Positions 22,475 through 34,800 of a stretch of 64,000 bases of DNA are shown here, one piece after another. The stretch's first letter is position 1, and the number at the start of each line of letters is the position of its first letter. Both the position numbers and the translations under genes were made by a program. The notes below the pieces were generated by a model, which saw only the letters and a list, made by a program, of their open reading frames with translations, ran no database searches and was not told the origin of the DNA. This DNA is from Marisa cornuarietis. Lineage: Eukaryota; Mollusca; Gastropoda; Architaenioglossa; Ampullariidae. The DNA lies in contig SMMW01000033.1 of assembly GCA_004794655.1 (NCBI GenBank), forward strand, positions 2,421,501 to 2,485,500. Reading direction: 5' to 3'.

Positions 22475-22792
22475 AGGGCTGTTCTAACATCGCAATTTTT
22501 TTCAAAGTTCGCGCGTGCAAGATTTCGCTTGCAATGTAGCTTTGTAGCACCGTTCTCCTCACACGTAGCAATTCGTATACTTTGAAGGTAAAGGCGAGCC
22601 TACTCTGTTCAAACATTTTAACTGGCGTCAACCATCCAATGTAGGTCAGGCCTTTTGAGAAATAGTCCCGTCCTATCCTTGCAAACCTTGCTTCAAAGTC
22701 TCTTGCGAATTGTGCGCAAAGCTTGCAAGGCCTTGCGCAAGGTTTGCAAACCCCACAAAGTGCGGTATATTGCAACGTGTGGAAATAGCCCT
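22475..22792. mobile_element. Harbinger-like MITE, TTA target duplication
   Basis: The left end reads AGGGCTGTTCTAACATCGCA and the reverse complement of the right end AGGGCTATTTCCACACGTTG, matching over about 21-23 bp with a few differences and a small gap. TTA lies directly outside both ends (22472-22474 and 22793-22795). A 3-bp TWA duplication and short TIRs are typical of PIF/Harbinger elements. The 318-bp interior has no transposase. A perfect internal 13-bp inverted repeat TTGCAAACCTTGC (22679-22691 and 22737-22749) would fold the right half. The minus-strand frame across it is not a gene. Confidence 0.7.
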
Positions 22793-24179
22793 TTAGCGCC
22801 GAAATGGTAAGCCAGACTTAGTTTTCATCTCTCTTTTTCTCTTCTTTCTCTGTTTTTGTTCTTCTCCACCTTTTTCAAGAGAAGAAAGCTACACGCTACA
22901 TTAAACCAAAGCTGTAGGCCACATTCTTAGTTCATTGCAAGCTGCATGCCACGCTGTGCGATCAAAATCATACAACGGGCTCCGCAGTTTGTTGAGATAC
23001 ATCTCTTTCACCCTTCTTCGCCCTGTTTTCATTATTTGCGGGGCGTGTGCAGAAGCAGGAATGAAAAGCAAATCTCCCGCCTGGGTGCCTACTCTCACCG
23101 ACGCGTGTCAACTGATCTTATAGTCCACTGTAACGGGTATGAAGAGAAAAATAATCGGGTGTGCGTTGGACAAAACAAGTGCACTTCCAGCTAACTGACT
23201 GAGATTTACGTTGTCTTTTTAGTTCATGATTTCGTGTAGCTCCCACGCTGGTTTGTAACGCATTACATACTGGGTAATAATGTACATGTACGGAGTAGAA
23301 AATGCATCTGTTCGTTATTCTTTACAGTTATTTAACGCTAATCGCTGACATATCTTTGAAAAGAAAGAAAACTGTGACGAATAGTTTTACACCTATTTCC
23401 TTTAAACTTCTTAGGTACTGGAAAGAAATGTTTCTTCAAAGAATGAATGAATGAATGATTGTTTTTTTCCTCACAACGGCAAAAGCTTCAGATACAGAGC
23501 TACGTCACCATTCCCAGGACACAAACGTCGAGACATCGAAGAGTGAATATAACCACGTCTAAACACTGAACCGAAAAACATACATTAAGTAAACAGTATA
23601 ACGTCTTAAAAGTTTATAGTATCGTGTCTGAAGACTTAATATTAATTCTAAAATCTTAGCTGTTTCGTGTATAATGATTGATAATAATACTAGTTAGCAG
23701 GATCTTCGTCAAATCAAAAGGGAGCATCGCTTTCTCGTAGTGCTGATCTAGAAATAGCAAAGAGACAATGTGCCTCCTCGGCACTTTTTCTCGTTTTAGC
23801 GATTATTCCCCCCCTACCCTCAGAACTCCCCTGATGTCTTTATTCTGGGAAGGAATGGGGAAGCCCTCTTCGTTTTCAGCAACGTGAGATAAACAGTCTG
23901 AACGCAGACACCTCAAGAGGCTGGGAGTCTGAAGCTGTCAAAGGGACAGCCTGAAGTGGAAGCGGTGCCGACACACCAAACCACCTTGAAAGTGTTGTGG
24001 GGCTGTTGCCAGGGCATTCAGCCTCAGGAGAAAGAGCTGCTGCAAATTCAAGGCCAAAAGAAAGAGGAGGGGTTGGAGAGGTTGGGAAGGGGGAAGAGGA
24101 AACAATGTTTCGATGAAGTTACCCAGTTGGTGGACAAAAAGTAGTCGGGGGAGGGAGGATCACTGTCGGTGGCTTGACC

Positions 24180-24420
24180 CTATGTGACGACAGTCAGAGG
24201 TGAGGCACTGACGTGCACCAATAGCCGCACGGACAAACTCTCAGGCGGACAGCAAGTACCAGTCGAGTGCCCAGTCGGCGAGCAGCCGCTTCAGCCGCGC
24301 TGTAAGAGGAAGCGGTGGCCACAGCGTGAAGTGGACGTCAAGTAGTCAAAAGTGCAGCAGACGACACAGTGACGTCACGCGCGCAGCCACCGCACCACAT
24401 CAAAGGCACCGGTCACATCC
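24180..24420. promoter_or_regulatory. GC-rich patch with a full CRE palindrome
   Basis: TGACGTCA stands at 24370-24377 inside a CpG-rich stretch that also has CCAAT at about 24220. It lies about 4.6 kb upstream of the first Mkx exon seen. It could be the Mkx promoter or an unrelated regulatory element; no transcription start can be shown. Confidence 0.25.
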
Positions 24421-25801
24421 TCTCCTATCTCACTTCCTCCCTCCCCCACCTCAAACAACCACCCCATCCTTCCGATTCTTTAATCGTATGTGTGTGTTTG
24501 TGGGGGGGGGGGCGGTGGAGGGGAAGCGATCTGCTGAAAAAAAATCAGCGGCTTACATTTCTATTGGACAGCTGGTACAGTCCCTAGGTGGAGGGCTCGA
24601 AGCTATGGACACGGCCTGTTTGCGCCCACCCATGGATATCCAATTCAACGAATTTTAAATAAGCATTCTTCATTTCAACGGTAATTGTTTTCTGTAACAT
24701 TTCAGCAGAAATGTGTTTGCTTAACTATAAATTCCGATCGACGTTAACGCACGTTCGCTTTCGGACTTGCGTTCACCACAAACAGATGACCTGTGGGTTA
24801 CATAGCAACGTCGGCTACATCACAGGCGAGATACAGAGTCACGGACACAATAGTGCGAGAATCACAGTCAGGCAATCATACAAACACACATGCACAGCAA
24901 ACATTGATAGGAACAACACAGATGGGAGAAGTGGAGAAAGTGCATGTCAAACTAAAGTAAATTAATGTAACTGACGTGAGCAATTACAGTGGCTAATTAT
25001 ACGTGTCGACTTGTCAGTAATTTAAGCTGTAGGGTATTAGGAAGCATGACTAGTCTTGAGGATAGGGACTAGTTTAAAAAAAACTGCAACAAAAATTTAC
25101 TACCTTGGATAGACGTTAATAAACATTGTCGACACATTGCACAGATTTCTTCGGTGAAAAAATGTCGACAGCTTATAAAACCGAAAGGGTTTAAGACATG
25201 GGACTGGTCTTTCACATCACTACATATTTTTCGCTCATTAATGAAAAACTTTGGTCATTACTAACTGTTCCGGGTTTCGAGATAAAATTTCGAATCAGTT
25301 TAGCATCAGCATAACATTTATTTGTGCTTAACACCAGACCTCCTGCCAAAACGTAGAAACCTTTCAAAGTTCAGGCCTCATTCCGCCACAATTAATCCGC
25401 CGCAATCAACAAAATATCTTTGGCACACACCTACAGCTTTAACAGTTTTGTCAACGTTATTGTGACGAAGTCTTTGTGACCGGAACGCTCACTCTCTTGA
25501 AAATCATTAAAAGCTTGTATGGCCAGCTCGTTGTGCAGGTAGTCGAGAGACAAGTGTATCACACAAAATCCTAACCCTGGCGTTGAGCTGACTAGCTCTT
25601 TCCATCGTCGTCTGCTTTGATCAATATCCAATTGTCGTGAAACAACTGCCTTCCCCTTCTCATCAGGTCTTTGCCGAGGGATTGGAAGGTAAACAAAATG
25701 GGCATTAGCAATACACCTTTTATAGCATCGATTTCTCGCTGATTAAATGCCACTTACTGAACGCTCAATCCTGGTGAAATGTCTGCCTGATTCAGTCGGC
25801 C

Positions 25802-25833
<32 letters not shown>

Positions 25834-25836
25834 CCA
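25802..25836 (+). repeat. (AAAAC)n microsatellite
   Basis: About six to seven AAAAC units. Confidence 0.95.
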
Positions 25837-27893
25837 CCGGCGCCAGAAGAAAGGGAGCTGATGAGAAGTGGAGGTTTAACGCTAGGGTAATGGCGGGAGT
25901 CTGTCGTTCATGGAGGACAATCAGCACACCAGGGTAATCACAAGCGCGCCTACAAGACTCAACGAGGGCCCAGTCTCCGATATGGCTGCAGTCAGCTGTC
26001 ACATCGAATTCCGCTGCTGCAGCAAGCTTTCCTGATAAAGATGACGCTTTGATCTCCACAAGACACACACACACACACATGTAGATTAGTAACGAACTGC
26101 AACAAACTGAATTAAAATAACGCAGGTAATGGTCTGGCACGCGCAGCAGCGGGGAGATAACTCGAGCACTGGCTAACGCAGCCTCAAAATTGGTTGCCTG
26201 ACGGAGAAATATTACCACCCGAACTGGCCCTGTATCAGAATTGTTTAACTCACAAAGATGCCATAATGTCAAAAGTCTGAGGCCGTAAGTATGTGTTTAT
26301 CTAAGACAAACTTGGATGCCTCGGATATAGAGCTGATAGTGCGGGGTTTTCTTCGCGTAAACAATCACTGACCCGGATTGTGAACAGAGGACGTATAGCC
26401 GTCTCCATGTCGTGTCTGGTCCATAGCTATGTCCCTCTTAAGCACTTAGCGTCAGTCGGAAGGAAAATTAGCCTCAGAATAAATATGTAGATACTTGACG
26501 TCCACAGCTATTTATCTTGGACGGTTTAGAGTTCTTTACCAGACAAAGGAGCTACGTAATGGACTCGAATCATTTCTCTCTATTTATAAAACGCACTTAC
26601 ACTCTTATACACACACGCGCGCGCACACACACAAATACACACGCACACACACACACACACAGACCTCTGACATGATTTTTCCATCCACAGTGGCGTTCTC
26701 ACGCGAGCCTTTCCTCATTAAAACCGATTTGCTCATCGCGGCCATCTTAACACAGAACAAGACTTTTCACTCATTCGCTAATTGTTTATGCCACCCATCG
26801 CGTGTGCTGTCGCGTACAATCTCCACCTTGTCATTCCATATGTACTGTAATCGTCATCAGCCACCTCAGTCGTTAGTTGAAGTTGGCCTTCAGGCCACAG
26901 CTTGAACCGCTCACATCAACCCGCTCTGGCATCAACAGTGGGACATATGTCATTTCTGTTTGTCGCTTTGCTGTGGATTATTCCACCGCCTGGAGCTGAG
27001 CTTTCAAAGAAGAAGAAAAGAAATCGATGCGCTCTTTAATTATTTATGTTTGATGGAAGCATAGTTTCAGCTTCTGCATCCCGACCTTCGTTAGGAAAGG
27101 AAGTTTACTTTCCTGGCAGCATGCACGTCTTAATAAATAAAGACACAAGGCATTTTAAAGCAACACTTTGGGAAAAGGAAAATATGACACTTGTGCAGAG
27201 ATACATACTAACAAAGAAATAAAGAATATGAAAAGTCGGTTTAGAGGGTCTTTTAGCTAAAAAAACAAAAAAAAAAAAATCGCATGTTCGAATTGGTTTG
27301 AGCATCAAATCTGGATTAGGAAGCAAACTTGGAAAGAAAAAGTAAGAACAACAGCAAACAACGGTTATACTGTAGGTGAATGAACAAAGCTGATCGTGTT
27401 AGAAAGTAATTCATATCGTCCTTGTTTTACAATTGTTTCTATGCAAACTCATTATTGCTTACATGAAAAAACGGTAATTACCTTCATTTAATCATATCTG
27501 CAATAAGACCACAAAATGTAAGCTGTGATTTGTTTTTATTCCAATGAACAAGTCACAGAAACTACACGGTTACTGGCACACGTGCCTTCTACATTCTGAG
27601 TTAACAAGCTTGCCATCATATTACCTTAGCTGCTAACGGTGAAAAATATAGGCAAGATGAAAGGATTTCATGGTAGTATAAAGAATGAAGCAGAAAACGT
27701 CTCTGCTAAAACTGGAATCCCATCGAATCAGAAATATAACAATATCGAGTCTTACTGCGTCAGATGGAAGTAAACATACCTGACACAGGTTCAATGTGCA
27801 GTAAAAGACTACTCCACCTGTTACAGCAACAACAGCCACACGCAACAACAAAAATGTCGAAATTGGGTTAAATCTGTGCAGAGGGTCAATAAA

Positions 27894-27894
<1 letters not shown>

Positions 27895-27927
<33 letters not shown>

Positions 27928-27951
27928 TCAGTCAGTACGTCAGTCAGTCAG
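27895..27951. repeat. Compound (GT)n(GA)n(GTCA)n tract abutting a LINE 3' end
   Basis: GT units are followed by GA units and then GTCAGTCAGTACGTCAGTCA-type tetranucleotides up to the LINE remnant. On the LINE's strand the order is (CTGA)n, (CT)n, (AC)n, directly beyond its 3' end. Confidence 0.9.
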
Positions 27952-28828
27952 TCGTCCCTTGCCTGGCACCTGGCGTTGGGGGGAGCACATGGATAGACGC
28001 GGCAGCTGACAGGGCCGCCACTCTTGCCTATTGTGGGCGATAGTCAGCAGGTCCTGTACAGGATGACCAGTCCAGTCTTTGACGTTCGTAAGTCAGTTCT
28101 TTCTCTGGCCACCTCGGCGTCGGCCACCCTCCAAGGTGCCTTGAAGGATAGTCTTCGACAAGGTGTCGTGCCGGGTCACATGACCAAAGAAGACCAGCTT
28201 ACGTCACTTGACTGTTGATAGTAGAGGTTCCTGGTGTCCTACGAGTGTGGCAATCTTGTTTCTTACAAAGTCGTTGGTTTCATGTTCTTTGTACGAGATC
28301 CGGAGCAGCTTCCCCAGGCACTTGTTCTCAAATGCCTGGATTCTCCTTTCCGTGTCGGCGAGCAGAGTCCACGTGTCGCATCCGTAGAGCAGGATCGGCA
28401 CTACCAGGGATTTGTACAGCCTGTACTTGGTAGTGAACCTTATCTTGTGGCTATGCCAGATCCTATCTAGCCTAGCCATTGCTGCTGTTGCTGTTGCGAT
28501 CCTGATGCGGATATCTAGCGTGGAGCTGCCGTCCTTGGAGATGGTGGCTCCCAAGTACTTGAAGCTGCTTACCTCTTCGAGCTGTACCCGTTCATATAGA
28601 TCTCTGCCTTGCCGTTTCCATTGATCATAACTTTGCTCTTTTCAGTGCTGGTCTCCATTCCATATGCGTTTGAGCTGTCTGTCAGTGTGTTGGTGAGGTC
28701 TTGCAGTTCCTTGTCTGTACCAGGTAACAGATCTATGTCATCTGCAAAGCGTAGGTTGCATATTGGTCTTCCAATGTGTGTGAATGTGGGAACGGCACTG
28801 GGAAAAGAGTTCTCGATCGGAATGAGGA
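27952..28828 (-). pseudogene. Dead non-LTR retrotransposon: C-terminal reverse transcriptase fragment
   Basis: The minus strand encodes the later half of a LINE reverse transcriptase. It contains the catalytic FADD (28737-28748, in NLRFADDIDLLPGTDKELQD), then ETSTEKSKVMINGNGKAEIY, then a frameshift near 28588. The frame resumes as SSFKYLGATISKDGSSTLDI, then YRLYKSLVVPILLYGCDTWT and RRIQAFENKCLGKLLRISYK, all typical of the thumb region of non-LTR elements. There is an in-frame stop near 28204, and a second stop near 28091 replaces the expected Trp in the QRKNW block. Polymerase motifs before FADD are missing, so it is 5'-truncated; the break lies beside a 20-T run. The clade (RTE- or Jockey-like) is not certain. 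Confidence 0.88.
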
Positions 28829-28848
28829 TTTTTTTTTTTTTTTTTTTT
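28829..28848 (+). repeat. (T)20 tract
   Basis: It lies at the 5' (truncated) edge of the LINE remnant. Read on the minus strand it is poly-A, so it may be the tail of a second retroinsertion lying to the right. No target duplication was found by eye. Confidence 0.95.
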
Positions 28849-31800
28849 GCTGTGGTAGTGCTGGTTAATTAACAGCTTCTGTGAGGCAGTGTGAGTTCAC
28901 GACCTTGAAAGTACTACCAGGTCATTTGTAACCAGCGGATAATGGAAAAATAACAAAAGCACACACAAATACGCGCGCGCACACATACACATACACACTC
29001 CCAATCTTCCAAGTACACACCCTCATTCGCATGTACGTCATAGTTAAACACATAAAAAACACGCAGGCCGACAGAGAGAAAGAGGTGAATATTAATATGA
29101 TCTAGCCTCTGCAGTCTAATCATGCTCTTGTGATGTTAGCTGGTGCATATGAACTGCAACACAAGGGAAAACAGGGAGAGATGCTTTGACATTCTGTTTG
29201 AACAATGCTCTTCCTTCAAGGCAAGCCGACAGTGGCAAACAGGCGAACGCTCCAAACATGTCCTTTAATCATAAAACACATAAAATGCACGCGCAGCGAA
29301 TTTCCTTCTCGCAACCAGGACCAGCAAGGACGCTCTTTTTGATTTCGACAGGGAACAAAGGAACGGCTGGGGTATTGTCAACAAACATAAAAGCAACGTG
29401 AAGTAATAAGTTTTGCCCACATCGATACCCGACAAACACCCGTAGAATGAGATAAGACAGAACACATCTGCTGTTACGAGATATTCACTATGGTATTTTG
29501 CGAGAGATGCCATTGTTCCATCGCGTGAGAGAGACAATGAGGGGGGGGAGGTGGCGGGAAGTAGGAGGGGGTATAAGAGGGAATCAATTTAGCGTTCGCA
29601 AAATGATTTAAACATTAGGCGTTGTTAAGGCGCTGAAAGGTCAGAGGTCATGGAGATGGGGACGCTGCTGCAGACGACAAAAGTCTTCAAACCTGCTTTT
29701 AATGCAAGAAGTCTTAAAAACATTTTTTTTCGTCTACGTTTATTGTCGACAAAACAACACTTCTTTTGTAATTTGGATGGTTTTCCAGAAATCCAAAAAA
29801 AAAAATGCTGTAGAATGAAAGAATGCAAGATGCTGGCTTTATTTTACACATTGCCATGAAATATTTTTCTTTCTCCATTTGATCCGTGTGCATGCAAGTT
29901 TGTTATTTTCGATTATAAAAATAATCCAGAAAATCTGAACTGACTTGAATTTTATATTTTTGGACACTATCAATCAAAACAGAACGTCAAAGCAACTTTT
30001 TTCCCTGAAAAGAATTGATCGCAGTGTTAAATCTTTCTCAAGTATTCGATCACAACAAATGAGTTTTAAAAATTAAAAACAAAATCCCTGTGGCCTTCGT
30101 GCTCGTGGACAAAAGTTCCTCGGAATGTTGGAGGAAAGTGGGGATAAACTACCAAACAGCCTGTGTTCTTGACAAAGGCAGACAGATTATTTGATTCTGG
30201 GGATCAGCAAAATTGACGATGGCTTGCTGCATGCTGGTACAAGGCGCCTTCTTTCTTCACTGACAGTCTAGACAGGCTCAGAGGGATCTGCCAATATAAG
30301 CAGTTATTTATATTTCTGCTCATTACGATTATTGTTAAAGAAAGCTGGTATATAAAGGATCTTACATACATTCTTTGTGTCATCTCAGACACCCTGTCAT
30401 ATTTCTATCCTGGGATGCTGAAACCTGGCATGTTCAGGGTAGGTGAAACTAGAAGATAACCTTAGAAGATAACGCTTTGATGGTGTTGAATATGATTTTT
30501 GAAACGGACATTGAAGATTGCAAAAGTGTCTTCATTTTCTAATAATGCTTCAAAATGAAACATTCACACATTAAACCATCTGTACCTATTATCAGTTAGC
30601 GCACTAACCCACCAACATCAGGTGACACAGTCATCTATACCTGTTCCTGCACTAAATGGAACCACCTGTATCAGCTGGAACATTCAACCACCTGTACAAC
30701 TTCACACATTAAGCCACAACAAGTTCAAATTTCCAGCTCTTGTGTCTAATTATAGTGACTTGATATCAATCTGAATCAGCTCCCAGCAAACCGCACTTGG
30801 GCTATAATCAATGACCCTGTTTCGTAACCAATGACCATGTTTTATAATCAATGACCATGTTTTAATATTATTCACATTCAGTTTAGCAGGAAAAAAGAAG
30901 ACTGCTTTGAGTCTTTCTACGCGATATAAACAATTCATTACGGCATTCCATTTGGTGTCTTGCGAAATTTAAAGCAAGAAGTGTCCAAACAAAAACATTT
31001 CCTACTCCATTTTCTGCTTGCCGGAATAGAAGTATCACGTCACATTACACCAGGAAATAAATTTTATCTTCAATAAAAGATGGAATCACTCATCAGTTTA
31101 ACGAGCAGACGTTTTTGGTTTGGTAGTGTGAGCAATTGTCTGCCAAACAGATGAAGATCGATCGCACAGCCACCATTGAGCCAGTCCTTACTCTGAGCAA
31201 TTACCCAGCCAATCTGTAGATCAAAAACATCAGGTTCTTCATCTGTAAAGCGAGCCATTTACCGTCACTTCTGCCATTTCTCCGATCCAGCAACTGTTTC
31301 CGCTCAACCCGTCCACACCCAAGCACTACCTTTCAAACCATTAAAAAAAAAAATTCCTGTTGTGCTTTGAAGTCTTTTCTTACAGAGACGTGTCCCTTCA
31401 TCTCTCTGTAAAATCTTTTGAAATTTAAAGACAGATTTCATATGTGTATTTATTGTCAAGGAATATAACTTCAATACTTCATAAAATTTACTGAATTACA
31501 CAGGAAACATCTCGATAGGATGTGAACAAGGGAGGGAAAGTGAACAAAAGAATCGGGTGAGCAATGACTGAACAGACGTGCCGACCCTATCGTCAGCACT
31601 AGATCATGCCCACCACGTGTCTAGAAAAACACGTGCATCCGAGCTGGAACGTGAACAAACCCCATCATTTAATGCTTCGCGATAAAATCTTTATTACTTT
31701 GTGCATAACAAAGAGAGAAGTGGAAAGAGCTAGGAGGTGCTGGATGGAGAAGAAGAAGTAAAAAGCGAAGCAGGGAGGTATTGCGAGTGGCAGAAGGGGT

Positions 31801-34800
31801 AGATACATGCATCGGCAAATGCTTGGCGCACAAGGGGGGGGGAGGTATATTAAAGTTGAAAGCCTGCACATTCCCACGGGAATTTCTCCTATTCAAGTGC
31901 TTTGTAAAGATTAAGGTAGCAAAAACACGCTCAGTGTTAAGCACAGGACCACGGTACTGAACAGGTCGCTTACATCAAGTATCAAAAGCGTTCAACGAAT
32001 TTTATTTCCGTCACACTGTGGAATGGTGTGGAGGGGAGGAGGGATTAGGGAAAGGGTACGGTTTTGGGGAAGGAAGCACTAAAAAAAAGGACAAACTGCT
32101 ATTTGGGGAATAAAAAATATTAAATATTTCATATTTTTAAGTTAGTTTTCTTTCCTTAAAGGACAACAGGAGTGCTCAGCGAAAATCGCTGGAAATAAAG
32201 CACAAAGTATCACAAAAACATGTTCCGGTGGTATTTTATGACAAAGAGGCATGAAAGATTTTATATTAATATTTTTATCTTAAGCACACCTGGATTTGTC
32301 AAAAAAACAGGAAGTGACGAAATGAATGTATTTCTAAAAATAGCACCGTTTGCACTAGCATAAATCTAAGAGAAAAGATGCAATCCTCGGTAAAAGAAAA
32401 CTGACCAGGACACATTGTGCTGTTGCTGAATGTTCTCTTCGACACTCAGAGTTAGTTTGTACTCATGAAGGAAATCCTAAAGATAATGGCAGCAAACGCC
32501 AGTGGATTAACTTTATTCAAACGTGTCATGCAAACTTGGTCCCCACACCGTACTCATGAATTTGCTCAAAACGTTTCAAAATCGATTGTTATTCAGTCAC
32601 GTATACAGTACAAGCAAGTCATGGACTTACAGTAAACCGAAGAAATCTTATTCCTACAGCAGTGCTTACTATACAAAAGCACGAGACGTAAAAAACCAAC
32701 TACGACTGCTGGTAGATCAAGCACCAGATATGCAACATCGACGGTTTCTACACCGGATCTGGTCTACAAGTAACCTCGTGTGACAGTCACAAACACATCA
32801 TCATCAGTCGTATCTTTATCCAGTAAATGCTCAAAATAACTGACAGTGTGAGGGCACCATTGATGTGCGTGATCGAAACAGCTAAAAAAAATATATAAAA
32901 TAATTGCGGGTGATAAACATATTATAAGGAGCTTAAACGGGAACACGTGCGATCGAGTATCAGTAAGTAAATCGAAAATTTTGCATGCAGCTAAATGAGG
33001 AAGAAATAAGTTTTTACATCGATAAACATGTTTCAAACTATCATTATATTTTTAATTGTAAAAAAATCTTTATCCCCAGTCAGTTGTAACTATTGTTGCC
33101 CATTAAATTTTGATCTGATTGACTTACCAGTCTGTTGAATGAATTCAGTTTGAATCATTTAATTATTTTTAACTTCATTCGAAGCTTCTAAATAAAGTTC
33201 CAATCTGTAGGGCTGTATTCCAAATTCAGCTGTTTCATTTTTGGGCGAACAAAATCGTTTCTTGAACACGACAACCTGAGTGAAGTTTCTTCATTTTACT
33301 CGAAGACATGCAAATTCTGTTACAAATTTGCTACAAATACTTCGACTTTTCAGTAAAGGAGAGTAATATTTTCCCGTCTATCTAGTTGCATGTGAGAATG
33401 CCGATGTTTGAAGGCTTATATCTTTAAAAGTAAGGATCATTATGTACTCATATTTTGGGAATTATTATTTTAAAACGAGCTTAATCCGATCATAAAGAAA
33501 TAATGTTGCGAGCCAGTTGACCTTTAAGCGTATGGGCACAAATAAGACTAGATACAACTGACGTAGGGGAAACTAGGTGATTAGAGTAGTAATAATACTC
33601 CTGTGTGGGTCTGGTTTGGCCAAGCTATAGTGTGACGTGCAGAATGGCTCGACATTTTCGTGGCAAGTCACACAAATTATTCCTGAGCGAACCCGAAACC
33701 TCAAAGAAATTAACCACGTAGCAGGATGTCGACTTCAACCTCAACCCACTGGACGAGATATTCTGCCATCGTGGCTGGAAACCCTTACCGAACTGAGGTG
33801 TGGGACAAAGAGTTCCAGCTCGCCCTCGGCAACACATGATGCTGCAGCCTGCCATGGTCATCACGGATGATGAGCCTCACTCTCAAAGGGAGGGGCCTTG
33901 CTAGTTACTGGGTATTTTTCGTCAGAGTCAGGAACCGAGGCAACATAAAGGAGAGCTAACCCAGCTCTGTAAGCAGATGTATCCTTTGGGGGATACTAGG
34001 CGCCCGAAGTAAGACTGGAACCGTGAGTGGTGTTAGGGGACTGATTTCGAGATTTGTCAACGTTTAACCAAGTTTGACAATTTTTTTTAAGAATGGTTTA
34101 TAGAGGGACTTCACGATCACCGGTGCTCGCATGTACATGGTACGACTACCACTGCAGGTACCTGTCTACCACCTTAAGCAAGTGAAGCTTCCATACAAGA
34201 GCACAGGCAGATATTTCCTTTATAAGCAGGTACAGATAACTAGAAGGAAGTGCCTAATGACTACAGGCAGACATCTGCGAGATTGTAGGCACGTATGTTC
34301 TTCCCGATTGCAAGCACTTACATCCCTTTGTCCGATACTTCTCCACGAAGAAAGCATCAACAAATTTAAATAGCAAGTAAATACCCGTGATATGCAAATG
34401 ATGGAGAAGCTTTTTATGGTAAGGACAAGATGCCTTCAGAATTAACCACTGCTGAGAATACACGCAATTCTTACCATCTTTTTCAAATAAACTTTACTCT
34501 TCTAAAAGATTCTTTCATCGCTGCAATTACGCACTTGATGGCGTTGTAGAGAGGACTGTGCGATAACTCCAGTGTCACCGAAGAGTTTAGAATTTTGCTA
34601 CCATGGTGAGTGCATCGTGTAGATCATGAAAGTGCCCTAGAAAAGGTCATTTCAACCGACGGAAGAATCGATCGCTTGTGATGGCAAATTAATGCTCAAC
34701 ACCTGCTCACTGAAAGAGGAAGCGTACAGTTTAGAGAGGGGAAACCCAGCTCAGAGAGATGAGTGCTCTTCTCTTGTCGTTACTGTAATGACTTCAGTTT

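Larger units (their letters stand above)
22796..27894. other. No gene recognised
   Basis: Mixed-composition sequence with a GC-rich patch at about 24180-24420 (entered separately), (AAAAC)n at 25802-25836, (CA)n at 26621-26660 and an A-rich tract near 27260. Candidate minus-strand donors at about 27780 (TCAG|gtatgt) and 23100 (GTCG|gtgaga) are not preceded by a start codon in the phase Mkx needs. Open frames such as 25754-26272 minus cover repeats and show no domain. Confidence 0.5.

Noticed and set aside
23090..23160. Possible Mkx first exon ending at GTCG|gtgaga near 23100
   Set aside because: Phase would fit, but no start codon precedes it in that frame before a stop, and no acceptor was found.
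27760..27851. Possible Mkx upstream exon ending at TCAG|gtatgt near 27780
   Set aside because: The phase needed for the exon at 19756 contains a stop close to the donor; the open frame is in the wrong phase.
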